DNA from: Lysobacterales bacterium 66-474
GTDB taxonomy: Bacteria > Pseudomonadota > Gammaproteobacteria > Xanthomonadales > Rhodanobacteraceae
NCBI GenBank assembly: GCA_001899805.1
Contig: MKWP01000002.1
Coordinates: forward strand, 248,001 to 312,000
Direction: 5' to 3'
DNA: 64,000 bases
The position numbers were made by a program, and so were the translations under genes. Positions 16,154-24,662 of the stretch are shown here, one piece after another. Every line of letters begins with the position of its first letter. Position 1 is the first letter of the stretch. A model generated the notes under the pieces. The model saw only the letters and a program-made list of their open reading frames with translations. It had not been told where the DNA came from and made no database searches.

Positions 16154-17122
16154 TTGACCTACGCCCGCATCCTCGCCACCGGCAGCGCGCTGCCGGAGCG
16201 TGTCGTCACCAACTTCGACCTCGAGAAGATGGTCGACACCAGCGACGAATGGATCCGCACCCGCACCGGCATCCGTGAACGCCGCGTGGCCGCCGACGGC
16301 GAAACCACCGGTGACCTGGCTTTCCGTGCCGCCGAACAGGCGCTGCGCGACGCAGGCGTCAAGGCCTCCGAACTGGACATGGTGGTGCTGGGCACCACCA
16401 CGCCCGACATCATCTTCCCGGCCACGGCCTGCCTGGTCCAGGACCGGCTGGGCGCGAACGGCTGCATGGCCTTCGACGTCAACGCCGCGTGCTCGGGCTT
16501 CGTGTATGCGCTGGGCGTCGCCAACAATTTCGTGCGCACCGGGCAGGTGAAGAAGGCGCTGGTGATCGGGGCCGAAACACTTACCCGCATGGTCGACTGG
16601 AGCGAGCGCGAAACCTGCGTGCTGTTCGGCGACGGCGCCGGTGCGGTGGTGCTGGAAGCCTCCGACGAACCGGGCATCCTCGCCACCTGCCTGCACGCCG
16701 ATGGCGGCTACAAGCACCTTCTCTACAACCCGGTCGGCGTGTCGGCGGGATTCAGTGACGAGAAGAACCATGGCGTGCGCATCCACATGAGCGGGCGCGA
16801 GGTGTTCAAGTTCGCGGTCAAGACTTTCGATGCGCTGGTCGGCGAGACGCTGGCCGCGGCCGGCATGCAGGAATCCGAGGTCGACTGGCTGATCCCGCAC
16901 CAGGCCAACTTGCGCATCATCGAGGCCACCGCCAAGCGCCTCGGCATGTCGATGGAGCGCGTGATCGTGACGGTGGACAAGCACGCCAATACCTCGTCGG
17001 GCTCGGTGCCGCTGGCGCTGGATGCCGCGGTGCGTTCGGGCAAGATCAAGCGCGGCCAGAACCTGTTGCTGGAAGCCTTCGGCGGCGGGTTTACCTGGGC
17101 GTCGGCGATGGTCCGGTACTAG
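16154..17122 (+). CDS. fabH: 3-oxoacyl-ACP synthase III (FabH)
   Basis: A 322-residue condensing enzyme that joins acetyl-CoA and malonyl-ACP to start fatty acid synthesis. The Cys-His-Asn triad is Cys113 (NAACSGF), His249 (LIPHQAN) and Asn279 (HANTSSGS); the CoA-binding Arg/Trp segment DEWIRTRTGI is at 31-40. The start codon is TTG at 16154, preceded by ACGGGGA; it gives the canonical MTYARILATGSALPE. The stop codon overlaps the left arm of a long inverted repeat. Confidence 0.97.
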   Translation: MTYARILATGSALPERVVTNFDLEKMVDTSDEWIRTRTGIRERRVAADGETTGDLAFRAAEQALRDAGVKASELDMVVLGTTTPDIIFPATACLVQDRLGANGCMAFDVNAACSGFVYALGVANNFVRTGQVKKALVIGAETLTRMVDWSERETCVLFGDGAGAVVLEASDEPGILATCLHADGGYKHLLYNPVGVSAGFSDEKNHGVRIHMSGREVFKFAVKTFDALVGETLAAAGMQESEVDWLIPHQANLRIIEATAKRLGMSMERVIVTVDKHANTSSGSVPLALDAAVRSGKIKRGQNLLLEAFGGGFTWASAMVRY

Positions 17123-17260
17123 AGCCGTGAATAACCTGCTGCGCTCGGCAGCTCGCGCGCCGGCGGTGCTCGGATTGCTCACGTACTGCGTGTACGCTCC
17201 GCATCCTGCGCTCCGGCGTCGCGCGATCTGCCGTCGCTCGCGACGGTTCTTCACGGCCCT
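17121..17260. repeat. Long imperfect inverted repeat between fabH and fabD
   Basis: Two arms of about 65-75 bp face each other. The left arm begins AGAGCCGTGAATAACC (17121) and the reverse complement of the right arm begins AGGGCCGTGAAGAACC (ending at 17260). The similarity continues inward through CGGCAG...CGCGCG...CCGG, with small gaps. The transcript could fold into a very long hairpin filling most of the 192-bp gap. No poly-T follows, so it is not a simple terminator. Its structure suggests an interspersed hairpin repeat of a kind common in related genomes (inference). Confidence 0.7.
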
Positions 17261-17314
17261 TGGGTTACGTGCCGGTGGGCCAATGCATATGCAAATGCAA
17301 AGTAAATTTTCGAC

Positions 17315-18286
17315 ATGAGCGACATCACGATCAATCAACCAGCACCACGCGCCGACCTGGCATTCGTTTTCCCGGGCCAGGGCTCGCAGGCGGTCGGGAT
17401 GCTGGCCGAGCTTGGTGCGGCGTTTCCGGAGGTCCGCAAGACCTTCGATGAAGCGTCCGAAGGCGCCGGTTTCGATCTCTGGGCCTTGTCGCAGGACGGT
17501 CCGGAAGCCGAACTCGGCAAGACCGAGAACACCCAGCCGGCGCTGCTGGCCGCGAGTGTCGCGACATGGCGCACCTGGTTGGCGCAGGGCGGCGCGGTAC
17601 CGGCGCAGGTGGCGGGACACAGCCTCGGTGAATATTCGGCGCTGGTGTGCGCGGGCGCGCTGCCGTTGCGCGAAGCCGCGGCGCTGGTCGCCGAACGCGG
17701 GCGCCTGATGCAGGCCGCGGTGCCGGCCGGGGTGGGTTCGATGGCCGCGGTGCTGGGCGCCGAAGACGAATTGATCCAGCAGGTTTGCAAGGAAGTCTCC
17801 GGCGAGGAAGTCGTCACGCCGGCCAACTACAACAGCCCGGGCCAACTGGTGATCGCAGGCCACGCGGGGGCGGTCGACCGCGCCGCGCAACGCCTGGGCG
17901 AACTCGGCGTGCGCAAGGTGATCAAGTTGCAGGTTTCCGTGCCCTCGCATACGCCGCTGATGCGCGATGCCGCGCAACAGTTGGCTGCGAGGATGGCCGA
18001 GCTGCCGTGGCAAGTGCCGACGATCCCGGTGTTGCAGAACGCCGACGCCAAGGCGCACGTCGGCATCGAATTCATCCGCGCCGCGTTGGAGCGCCAGTTG
18101 TACATGCCGGTGCTGTGGACCGACACGGTGCAATCGCTGGTGCGCAACGGCGCCGCGAAAATCTTCGAGTGCGGGCCCGGCAAGGTGCTGGCGGGCTTGT
18201 GCAAGCGCATCGACAAGGCCATCGACGCGCGCGCGCTCGGCACGCCGGCGGAAATGGCGCAGGCGCTTGCGGACGTTTCGAATTGA
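17315..18286 (+). CDS. fabD: Malonyl-CoA:ACP transacylase (FabD)
   Basis: A 323-residue enzyme that moves malonyl groups from CoA to ACP. It begins with the FVFPGQGSQ motif (18-26), has the nucleophile Ser103 in GHSLGEYSAL, Arg128 in AERGRLMQ, and the catalytic His212 in VSVPSHTPLM. Length matches the family (about 310). The ATG at 17315 follows an unusually A/T-rich 30 bp (17283-17314) that could include promoter elements. A small DUF1737 gene follows 8 bp later. Confidence 0.97.
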   Translation: MSDITINQPAPRADLAFVFPGQGSQAVGMLAELGAAFPEVRKTFDEASEGAGFDLWALSQDGPEAELGKTENTQPALLAASVATWRTWLAQGGAVPAQVAGHSLGEYSALVCAGALPLREAAALVAERGRLMQAAVPAGVGSMAAVLGAEDELIQQVCKEVSGEEVVTPANYNSPGQLVIAGHAGAVDRAAQRLGELGVRKVIKLQVSVPSHTPLMRDAAQQLAARMAELPWQVPTIPVLQNADAKAHVGIEFIRAALERQLYMPVLWTDTVQSLVRNGAAKIFECGPGKVLAGLCKRIDKAIDARALGTPAEMAQALADVSN

Positions 18287-18294
18287 TTGCGGGG

Positions 18295-18483
18295 ATGGCG
18301 ATGGGCAGGCCGCCGGATGATTTGCCGATCTACCGGGTGCTGACCGGACCCGACGACGCAAGCTTTTGTCGTCGCGTCAGCGAGGCGCTGGCGTTGGGCT
18401 ACGTCTTGTATGGCTCGCCCGCGGCAACCTTCGACGGCGAGCACGTCATCGTGGCGCAGGCCGTCGTCTGGCCCGAGTCCTGA
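18295..18483 (+). CDS. DUF1737 domain small protein
   Basis: A 62-residue protein matching DUF1737, a small domain of unknown function: YRVLTGPDDASFCRRVSEAL, then GYVLYGSPAATFDGEHVIVAQA. Either ATG 18295 or ATG 18301 could be the start. It lies 8 bp after fabD and 19 bp before fabG, an unusual passenger in the conserved fabD-fabG pair. It contains one Cys and no membrane segment. No function is proposed. Confidence 0.75.
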   Translation: MAMGRPPDDLPIYRVLTGPDDASFCRRVSEALALGYVLYGSPAATFDGEHVIVAQAVVWPES

Positions 18484-18502
18484 ACACTTCGTGGAGCATG
18501 GC

Positions 18503-19246
18503 ATGACGGGAACATTGCAGGGTGAAATTGCGCTGGTGACCGGCGCATCGCGCGGCATCGGGGCGGCGATCGCGGACGAACTCGCGGCGCAGGGCGCGAA
18601 GGTGATCGGCACCGCGACGTCGGAAGCCGGCGCGCGGGCGATCGGCGCACGATTGTCCGCGCATGCTGGACAGGGCCGCGCGTTGAACGTCACCGACGGC
18701 GCCGCGGTGGACGGGTTGATCGAGGCGATCGTGAAGGAGCACGGCGGCCTTTCGATCCTGGTCAACAACGCCGGCATCACCCGCGACCAGTTGCTGATGC
18801 GCATGAAGGACGAGGACTGGCAGGCGATCCTCGACACCAACCTCACCTCGGTCTACCGCACCTCGAAGGCGGTGATGCGCACGATGATGAAGGCGCGCCA
18901 CGGTCGCATCATCAACATCGCCTCCGTGGTCGGCGTGACGGGCAACCCCGGACAGACCAACTACGCCGCGGCCAAGGCCGGCATCATCGCATTCTCGAAA
19001 TCGTTGGCGCGCGAGATCGGCTCGCGCGGCGTCACCGTGAACGTGGTCGCGCCGGGCTTCATCGACACCGACATGACCCGCGCGCTGACCGACGAGCAGC
19101 GCAAGGCGCTGGAAGGCACGATTGCACTGGGCCGTCTCGGCGCGCCCGCCGACGTCGCGCACGCCGTGGCATTCCTGGCTTCGAAGGCCGCCGGCTACAT
19201 CACCGGCGAGACGCTGCATGTGAATGGCGGCATGTACATGGCTTGA
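18503..19246 (+). CDS. fabG: 3-oxoacyl-ACP reductase (FabG)
   Basis: A 247-residue NADPH-dependent short-chain reductase that reduces 3-oxoacyl-ACP in fatty acid elongation. The cofactor motif is TGASRGIG (14-21), the structural NNAG is at about 88-91, and the Ser-Tyr-Lys active site is seen in IASVVGVTGNPGQTNYAAAK. The C-terminus ETLHVNGGMYMA is diagnostic for FabG. ATG 18503 gives the proper length. A 377-bp gap follows before acpP. Confidence 0.97.
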   Translation: MTGTLQGEIALVTGASRGIGAAIADELAAQGAKVIGTATSEAGARAIGARLSAHAGQGRALNVTDGAAVDGLIEAIVKEHGGLSILVNNAGITRDQLLMRMKDEDWQAILDTNLTSVYRTSKAVMRTMMKARHGRIINIASVVGVTGNPGQTNYAAAKAGIIAFSKSLAREIGSRGVTVNVVAPGFIDTDMTRALTDEQRKALEGTIALGRLGAPADVAHAVAFLASKAAGYITGETLHVNGGMYMA

Positions 19247-19623
19247 TCGGGTCTGGTGTTGCTGGGGAACCTGAAAAATCCGCTCGAAGCGGCTGTCGTG
19301 AAAAGCCAGGCCAAGGAGCTCTTGGCCATGGATGGTGGCTCCATGGCCGTTCCGGTCTTCATGCGTTGCGAGCGCTTGATCTCGCTGGCGATTGGTCAGC
19401 GCAGCGATCAGGGACGATCGCACTCGATATGGCGGACGGAACAGGGTAATATTGCGTCTTTCGTGCCGCGGCCGGGGCGGGTTTCCGGTCACGGAGTCAC
19501 CACGCGACCCCACGCGGGTCATGATTTCACTGTATCCTGCGTGGCCCGTTCGGGTGCGCGCGGGCCGAGTGGGGAAGGGCATGGCCCTCCCTCGAACGCC
19601 ATTGTCCCGGGAGGCACTGTCTC
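19247..19623. other. Intergenic region fabG-acpP
   Basis: This 377-bp stretch has no convincing gene. It holds two adjacent palindromes (19309-19348, listed separately), an A/T-richer patch with TAATAT at 19447-19452 that could serve as a -10 box (its -35 is poor), and a good ribosome-binding site GGGAGG just before acpP. acpP is usually transcribed at a much higher level than its neighbours, so a promoter in this gap is likely, but I cannot place it. Confidence 0.5.
19309..19348. repeat. REP-like double palindrome
   Basis: Two overlapping hairpins: GGCCAAG / CTTGGCC (19309-19327) and GGCCATGG / CCATGGCC (19324-19348, nine-base loop). The core CCATGGATGG is shared with the repeat cluster at 4298-4313, so both may belong to one interspersed repeat family. 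There is no T run, so it is not an ordinary terminator. Confidence 0.5.
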
Positions 19624-19863
19624 ATGAGCAGCATCGAAGAACGCGTCAAGAAGATCGTGGTCGATCAACTGGGGGTCAAGGAAGAAGACGTCACCCCGAA
19701 CGCCTCGTTTGTCGACGACCTCGGCGCGGACTCGTTGGACACCGTCGAACTGGTGATGGCGCTCGAAGAGGAGTTCGAAACCGAGATCCCCGACGAGGAA
19801 GCCGAGAAGATCACCACCGTGCAGCAGGCGGTGGATTACATCAAGGCGCACGTCAAATCCTGA
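19624..19863 (+). CDS. acpP: Acyl carrier protein
   Basis: A 79-residue acidic carrier of growing acyl chains. The phosphopantetheine attachment site is Ser37 in [12 protein letters not shown], and the N-terminus [23 protein letters not shown] is standard. It is preceded by the Shine-Dalgarno GGGAGG. An intrinsic terminator 57 bp downstream separates it from fabF, allowing a short abundant acpP message. Confidence 0.98.
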   Translation: MSSIEERVKKIVVDQLGVKEEDVTPNASFVDDLGADSLDTVELVMALEEEFETEIPDEEAEKITTVQQAVDYIKAHVKS

Positions 19864-19920
19864 TCCGCGGCGTCGGCGCATGCCCCATGGCGGCGCAAGG
19901 CCTTGTCACAGCGGCAACCC

Positions 19921-19957
19921 GAAAGCTGCGCCTCCAGTGCGCAGCTTTCGCTTTGTT
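19921..19957 (+). terminator. Intrinsic terminator after acpP
   Basis: A perfect 11-bp stem, GAAAGCTGCGC / GCGCAGCTTTC, with a seven-base loop is followed by GCTTTGTT. The position just after acpP fits partial termination before fabF. Confidence 0.75.
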
Positions 19958-20133
19958 GGGGGCGGGGACTGTGCGCCCGAGTATGGCTTCCGCAGGGCCG
20001 GCGGCATCCTGGCTTGTGCGCGCCGGTGGGCGCCCGCGGTCGTCGCTTGCGTCCCCGGGCGGCGCGCAGGCCTCCGGATGCCGCGGGAAACGCGCGGCCT
20101 GATCGCGGCGAACATTCGAAGCACGGAGTTTCC

Positions 20134-21372
20134 ATGAACAAGCGGCGTGTGGTGGTGACCGGCCTCGGTATCGTTTCGCCCGTCGGCAACGACGTGGCGA
20201 CGGCCTGGCGGAACGTGGTGGATGGAAACAGCGGCATCGGTCCTATCTCGCATTTCGACGCCAGCGCGTTCCCGACCCGCATCGCGGGCGAAGTGAAGAA
20301 CTTCGATCCGGCGCAGTACATCCCGGCCAAGGACATCAAGAAGATGGATGTCTTCATCCATTACGGTGTCGCGGCCGGCACCGATGCGCTGAAGGATTCC
20401 GGCCTCGAAATCACCGAAGCCAATGCGCCGCGGATCGGCGTCGCGGTGGGCGCCGGCATCGGCGGCATCGCCAGCATCGAGCGCACCACGCAGGCCTATT
20501 ACGAAGGCGGGCCGCGCAAGATTTCGCCGTTCTTCGTGCCGGGCTGCATCATCAACATGGCGTCCGGCAACCTGGCGATCATCCACGGCTTGAAAGGCCC
20601 GAACATCGCCTGCGTCACCGCCTGCACGACGGCGACGCACAACATCGGCCTGGCGATGCGCATGATCCAGTACGGCGACGCCGACGCGATGTTGACCGGC
20701 GGCGCCGAATTCTGCGTCACCCCGACCGCAGTCGGGGGATTCTGTTCGGCGCGTGCGATGAGCACGCGCAACGATGAGCCGACCCGCGCCAGCCGGCCGT
20801 GGGACAAGGACCGCGACGGCTTCGTGCTGTCCGACGGCGCCGGCTTGCTGGTGCTGGAAGAATACGAGCACGCGAGGGCGCGCGGCGCCCGCATCTACGC
20901 GGAACTGGCCGGCTTCGGCATGAGCGACGACGCGTACCACATCACCGCCCCCAGCGAGGGCGGCGAAGGCGCGGCGCGTTGCATGGAAGCGGCGGTGAAG
21001 GATGCCGGCGTCGATCCGGCCGAGGTGCAGTACATCAACGCGCACGGCACGTCCACGCCACTGGGCGACATCGGCGAGGTGCACGCGGCCAAGCGCGTGT
21101 TCGGCGATCACGCGTACAAGCTTGCGATGAGCTCCACCAAATCGGTCACCGGACACCTGCTCGGGGCGGCCGGCGGCGTGGAAGCGATCTTCACCCTGCT
21201 GGCGATGCGCGACAACGTGCTGCCACCGACCATCAACCTCGACGAGCCGGGCGAAGAGTGCGACCTCGACTTCGTGCCCAACGCCGCACGCGACGGCAAG
21301 ATCGACGTCGCCATTTCCAACTCGTTCGGTTTCGGCGGCACCAACGGCACCTTGCTGTTCCGGCGCGTGTGA
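20134..21372 (+). CDS. fabF: 3-oxoacyl-ACP synthase II (FabF)
   Basis: A 412-residue condensing enzyme that elongates acyl-ACP with malonyl-ACP. The N-terminus is MNKRRVVVTGLGIVSPVGN. The nucleophile is Cys164 in VTACTTATHN (Thr where CTSA is more usual), and the two catalytic His lie in NAHGTSTPLGD and SVTGHLLGAAGG. The C-terminus FGFGGTNGTLLF is typical. ATG 20134 matches the family. pabB begins 10 bp downstream. Confidence 0.97.
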   Translation: MNKRRVVVTGLGIVSPVGNDVATAWRNVVDGNSGIGPISHFDASAFPTRIAGEVKNFDPAQYIPAKDIKKMDVFIHYGVAAGTDALKDSGLEITEANAPRIGVAVGAGIGGIASIERTTQAYYEGGPRKISPFFVPGCIINMASGNLAIIHGLKGPNIACVTACTTATHNIGLAMRMIQYGDADAMLTGGAEFCVTPTAVGGFCSARAMSTRNDEPTRASRPWDKDRDGFVLSDGAGLLVLEEYEHARARGARIYAELAGFGMSDDAYHITAPSEGGEGAARCMEAAVKDAGVDPAEVQYINAHGTSTPLGDIGEVHAAKRVFGDHAYKLAMSSTKSVTGHLLGAAGGVEAIFTLLAMRDNVLPPTINLDEPGEECDLDFVPNAARDGKIDVAISNSFGFGGTNGTLLFRRV

Positions 21373-21382
21373 CGGCGGCCGG

Positions 21383-22795
21383 ATGCCGGGACTTCCGACC
21401 GCCGGCGCGGGGCGCTTCGCCACCGGACACGCGCAGCGCGAGCTGCCGGGCACGTGCGACCTGCTGCCGCTGGCGGCGATGTTCCCAGAGCGTTACCCCT
21501 GCCTGCTCGAAAGCGCGCTCGCGGGTCCGCAGGCGCGTTGGGACATCCTGTTCGCGTTTCCGCAGGCCACGCTCGCCTTGCACGCCGATGGCCGCGTGCG
21601 CAACGAACATGGCGAGGACGTCGGCGCGCGCTTCCTGGATGCACTGGATGCCGCCTGGCGTGCTGCGCGGCCGGATGCATCGCCGACGCAAGGCGACGGT
21701 TCCAGCCCGCCGTTTCGTGGTGGCTGGCTGTTGTACCTCGGCTATGAGCTCGCGGGCGAAATCGAGCCGCGCTTGCGGCTGCCGGTCGGGGCCGAGCCCG
21801 ATGTCCCGGTTGCATTGGCGGTACGTTGCCCGGCCGCGATCATGGTCGATCGCCGGCGCGGCCGAACGCTGCTGGTGGCGGAATCCGATCGGGGCGAGCT
21901 TCTGGACGTGCTGCAGTCCGATCTGGAGGCGGGGTCGTCATCCGCCATTCCGGACGCGCTTGCGCCGCCGGCATCCATCGAGGAAGACGACCCGGCGCGA
22001 TTCCTCGCGGGCGTCGCCCGCGTGCATGAGTACCTGCGCAGCGGCGATACTTTCCAGGTGAACCTGTCGCGCGGCTGGCGTGCCCGCTACGCGCAGCCGC
22101 CGGTACCGGTCCCGCTGTATGCGGCCTTGCGCCGCGCCAATCCCGCACCGTTCGCGGGACTGTTGCAACAACCAGGCTGGGCGTTGGCAAGTTCCTCGCC
22201 GGAACGGCTGCTGGAAATCCGCGATGGCGAGGCGCAAACGCGCCCGATCGCCGGCACGCGCCCGCGCACGGCGGGCGACGATGACGCCGCGCGCATCCGC
22301 GAACTCGTCGACAACCCGAAGGAACGCGCCGAGCACGTGATGTTGATCGACCTCGAACGCAACGACCTCGGCCGCATCTGCGTGCCGGGCAGCATCCGCG
22401 TCGACGAGCGGATGGTCGTGGAAAGTTACGCGCACGTGCACCACATCGTCTCCAACGTGCGCGGCAGGCTGCACGTCGGGGTCGCGCCGGGACAAGCCAT
22501 CGCGGCGGTGTTTCCGGGCGGCACCATCACCGGCTGCCCCAAGGTGCGCTGCATGGAAATCATCGCCGAACTGGAGGCCGAGTCGCGCGGCGCCTACACC
22601 GGCGCGCTCGGCTATTTGAACCACGATGGCAGTTGCGACCTCAACATCCTGATCCGCACCCTGCAGATGCAGGGCGATGCGGTCGCGTTCCGGGCCGGCG
22701 CCGGCATCGTGGTCGACTCGGAAGCGCAAGCGGAACTCGCGGAAACCCGCGCCAAGGCGCGCGGCTTGTTGCGCGCGCTCGGGGTGCCGTCGTGA
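21383..22795 (+). CDS. pabB: Aminodeoxychorismate synthase component I (PabB)
   Basis: A 470-residue chorismate-using enzyme that, with PabA, makes 4-amino-4-deoxychorismate for folate. It has an N-terminal TrpE/PabB domain and a C-terminal chorismate-binding domain (about 200-465) with SGDTFQVNLSR, DLERNDLGRIC and the FPGGTITGCPK motif. Residues 288-292 read PIAGT; E. coli PabB has PIKGT there with a catalytic lysine, while anthranilate synthase TrpE has PIAGT. The context (directly before pabC, in the conserved fabF-pabC neighbourhood) still supports PabB. No pabA is in the window. The stop overlaps pabC. Confidence 0.85.
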   Translation: MPGLPTAGAGRFATGHAQRELPGTCDLLPLAAMFPERYPCLLESALAGPQARWDILFAFPQATLALHADGRVRNEHGEDVGARFLDALDAAWRAARPDASPTQGDGSSPPFRGGWLLYLGYELAGEIEPRLRLPVGAEPDVPVALAVRCPAAIMVDRRRGRTLLVAESDRGELLDVLQSDLEAGSSSAIPDALAPPASIEEDDPARFLAGVARVHEYLRSGDTFQVNLSRGWRARYAQPPVPVPLYAALRRANPAPFAGLLQQPGWALASSSPERLLEIRDGEAQTRPIAGTRPRTAGDDDAARIRELVDNPKERAEHVMLIDLERNDLGRICVPGSIRVDERMVVESYAHVHHIVSNVRGRLHVGVAPGQAIAAVFPGGTITGCPKVRCMEIIAELEAESRGAYTGALGYLNHDGSCDLNILIRTLQMQGDAVAFRAGAGIVVDSEAQAELAETRAKARGLLRALGVPS

Positions 22796-23616
22796 GTGAC
22801 CACGTGCTGGTGAATGGCCGCGCCGATGCCTGCGTGTCGGCGCTCGATCGCGGACTGCTGTATGGCGACGGGTTGTTCGAAACGATCCGCTTCACGCGCG
22901 GCGCAGCGCCGTTGTGGACGCGCCACATGCGCCGCCTCGGCGAGGGCTGCGCGCGGCTCGGCATGCCGCCGCCGGAAACGGTGCAGTTGGCTGACGAAGC
23001 GCGGCGCGTGCTGGCTGGCGCCGACGATGCGGTGGTGCGGATCACCTTGACGCGTGGTCAGGGCGAGCGCGGTTACGCGCCGCCCGCGAGTCCGCGCACG
23101 ACACGCATTGTCGCCGCGCATCCCGTGCCCGCGATTCCCGCGGATTGGTACCGGCACGGAATCCGGGTACGCTCTTGCGGATTGCGCTTGGCGCCGCAGC
23201 CGCACCTGGCGGGCATCAAGCACCTGAACCGGCTGGAACAGGTGCTGGCGCGCGCGGAATGGTCGGACGTGGACGTGGTCGAAGGCCTGATGTTCGACCA
23301 TGGCGACCATTTGATTTCGGCGACGGCCGCCAATGTGTTCGGCGTACAGGATGGCGCGCTGGTCACGCCGGCGCTGGATCGATGCGGCGTCGCGGGCGTG
23401 TTGCGCGCGGAGTTGTTGCAGGCTTTCCCGCAGGCGGTGGTGAAGGCGATCGAGAGGGACGAAGCGATGCGGATGGATGAAATCTTCGTGTGCTCCAGCG
23501 TGCGCGGCGTGTTGCCGGTGCGCGAATGGGATGGCCTGGTGTTGCGCATCGGCGACGCAGCGCGCGCGGCACAGGCGCACTGGCGCTCGCTCGGCTTTGC
23601 CGGGGACGAGGCGTGA
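22792..23616 (+). CDS. pabC: Aminodeoxychorismate lyase (PabC)
   Basis: A 274-residue fold-type IV PLP enzyme that splits 4-amino-4-deoxychorismate into p-aminobenzoate and pyruvate. The N-terminal SALDRGLLYGDGLFET block is typical of the family. The PLP lysine is Lys143 in GIKHLNRLEQ, and the C-terminal half carries TAANVFGV and MDEIFVCSSVRGVLPV. The GTG start overlaps the pabB stop (GTGA), and its own stop overlaps the mltG start, so pabB-pabC-mltG-tmk-holB are all coupled. Confidence 0.93.
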   Translation: MSDHVLVNGRADACVSALDRGLLYGDGLFETIRFTRGAAPLWTRHMRRLGEGCARLGMPPPETVQLADEARRVLAGADDAVVRITLTRGQGERGYAPPASPRTTRIVAAHPVPAIPADWYRHGIRVRSCGLRLAPQPHLAGIKHLNRLEQVLARAEWSDVDVVEGLMFDHGDHLISATAANVFGVQDGALVTPALDRCGVAGVLRAELLQAFPQAVVKAIERDEAMRMDEIFVCSSVRGVLPVREWDGLVLRIGDAARAAQAHWRSLGFAGDEA

Positions 23617-24662
23617 CGCGCCGTCGCAGGCAGCGTGGCCGGCTCGCCAAATTGCTGGCGATGCTGATGCTCGTCATCGTGCTGGCGGTCGCCGCGGCAG
23701 CGGTGTGGGGCGGGGTCACGTACCTGCATTTCACGCGTGCTCCGTTGAACGTGCGCGCCGCCGGGCAAACCGTCGAAATCGAGAAAGGCCGGGGGTTCAC
23801 GGGCATCGTCCGGCAGCTGCGTGACGACGGACTTTCCGACGCCTCGCCGCTGCTGTGGCGTGCGCTGGCGGTGCGGCTCGGCGTCGCCGACAAGTTGCAC
23901 GCCGGCGAGTACGCGCTGGCGCCGGGGATGACCCCGACCGTGCTGCTGGAAAACATGGCGGCGGGGCGCGTGTTGCACCGTCGCGTCACGCTGGTGGACG
24001 GTTGGACCTTCGCGCAGGTGCGCTCAGCGCTGCAGAAGGCGCCCAGGTTGAAACAGGAGCTTGCCGCGCTCACCGACGCGGCGGCCATGGTGAAGCTGGG
24101 CGACGCGGAACAATCGCCCGAAGGCGAATTCATGCCCGACACCTACGATTACGTGCTGGGCATGTCCGACCTCGACATCCTCGCGCGGGCGCACAAGGCG
24201 ATGCAGGAATATCTCGCGAAGGAATGGGCAGGGCGGGATCCGTCGATCCCGTTGCAGACGCCGTACCAGGCGCTGATCCTGGCCTCGCTGGTCGAGAAGG
24301 AAACCGCGGTGCCCGCCGAACGCCCCGAGATCGCGGGCGTGTTCGAGCGCCGCCTCGGGATCGGGATGAAACTCGACACCGATCCCAGCGTCATCTTCGG
24401 TATGGGCTCCGCCTACGCCGGCAAGATCCACAAATCGGATCTTGAAACCGACACGCCCTACAACACCTACACCCGCGCCGGCCTGCCACCGACGCCGATC
24501 GCGTTGCCCAGCCGCGCGGCGATCCGGGCGGTGATGCACCCGGCGCCGGGCGATGCGCTGTACTTCGTGGCGCGGGGCGACGGCACGCACCAGTTCTCGG
24601 CGACGCTCGCCGAGCACAATGCGGCGGTGAAGAAATACATTCTCGGGAAGAACAACCGGTGA
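23613..24662 (+). CDS. mltG: Endolytic murein transglycosylase MltG
   Basis: A 349-residue inner-membrane enzyme that cleaves nascent glycan strands and sets their length. A basic N-terminus (TRRRRQRGR) precedes one transmembrane helix (about 14-36). A LysM-like domain comes next, then the YceG catalytic domain with LVEKETAVPAERPEIAGVFE, holding the catalytic Glu of the E-K-E-T motif. Later DTDPSVIFG, PYNTYTRAGLPPTPI and YFVARGDGTHQFS are family blocks. The GTG start overlaps pabC (GTGA). pabC-mltG-tmk-holB is the widespread order. Confidence 0.95.
   Translation: MTRRRRQRGRLAKLLAMLMLVIVLAVAAAAVWGGVTYLHFTRAPLNVRAAGQTVEIEKGRGFTGIVRQLRDDGLSDASPLLWRALAVRLGVADKLHAGEYALAPGMTPTVLLENMAAGRVLHRRVTLVDGWTFAQVRSALQKAPRLKQELAALTDAAAMVKLGDAEQSPEGEFMPDTYDYVLGMSDLDILARAHKAMQEYLAKEWAGRDPSIPLQTPYQALILASLVEKETAVPAERPEIAGVFERRLGIGMKLDTDPSVIFGMGSAYAGKIHKSDLETDTPYNTYTRAGLPPTPIALPSRAAIRAVMHPAPGDALYFVARGDGTHQFSATLAEHNAAVKKYILGKNNR

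Noticed and set aside
15986..18361. Long minus-strand open frame across fabH and fabD
   Set aside because: fabH and fabD have intact catalytic residues on the plus strand; the minus frame even runs through the inverted repeat.
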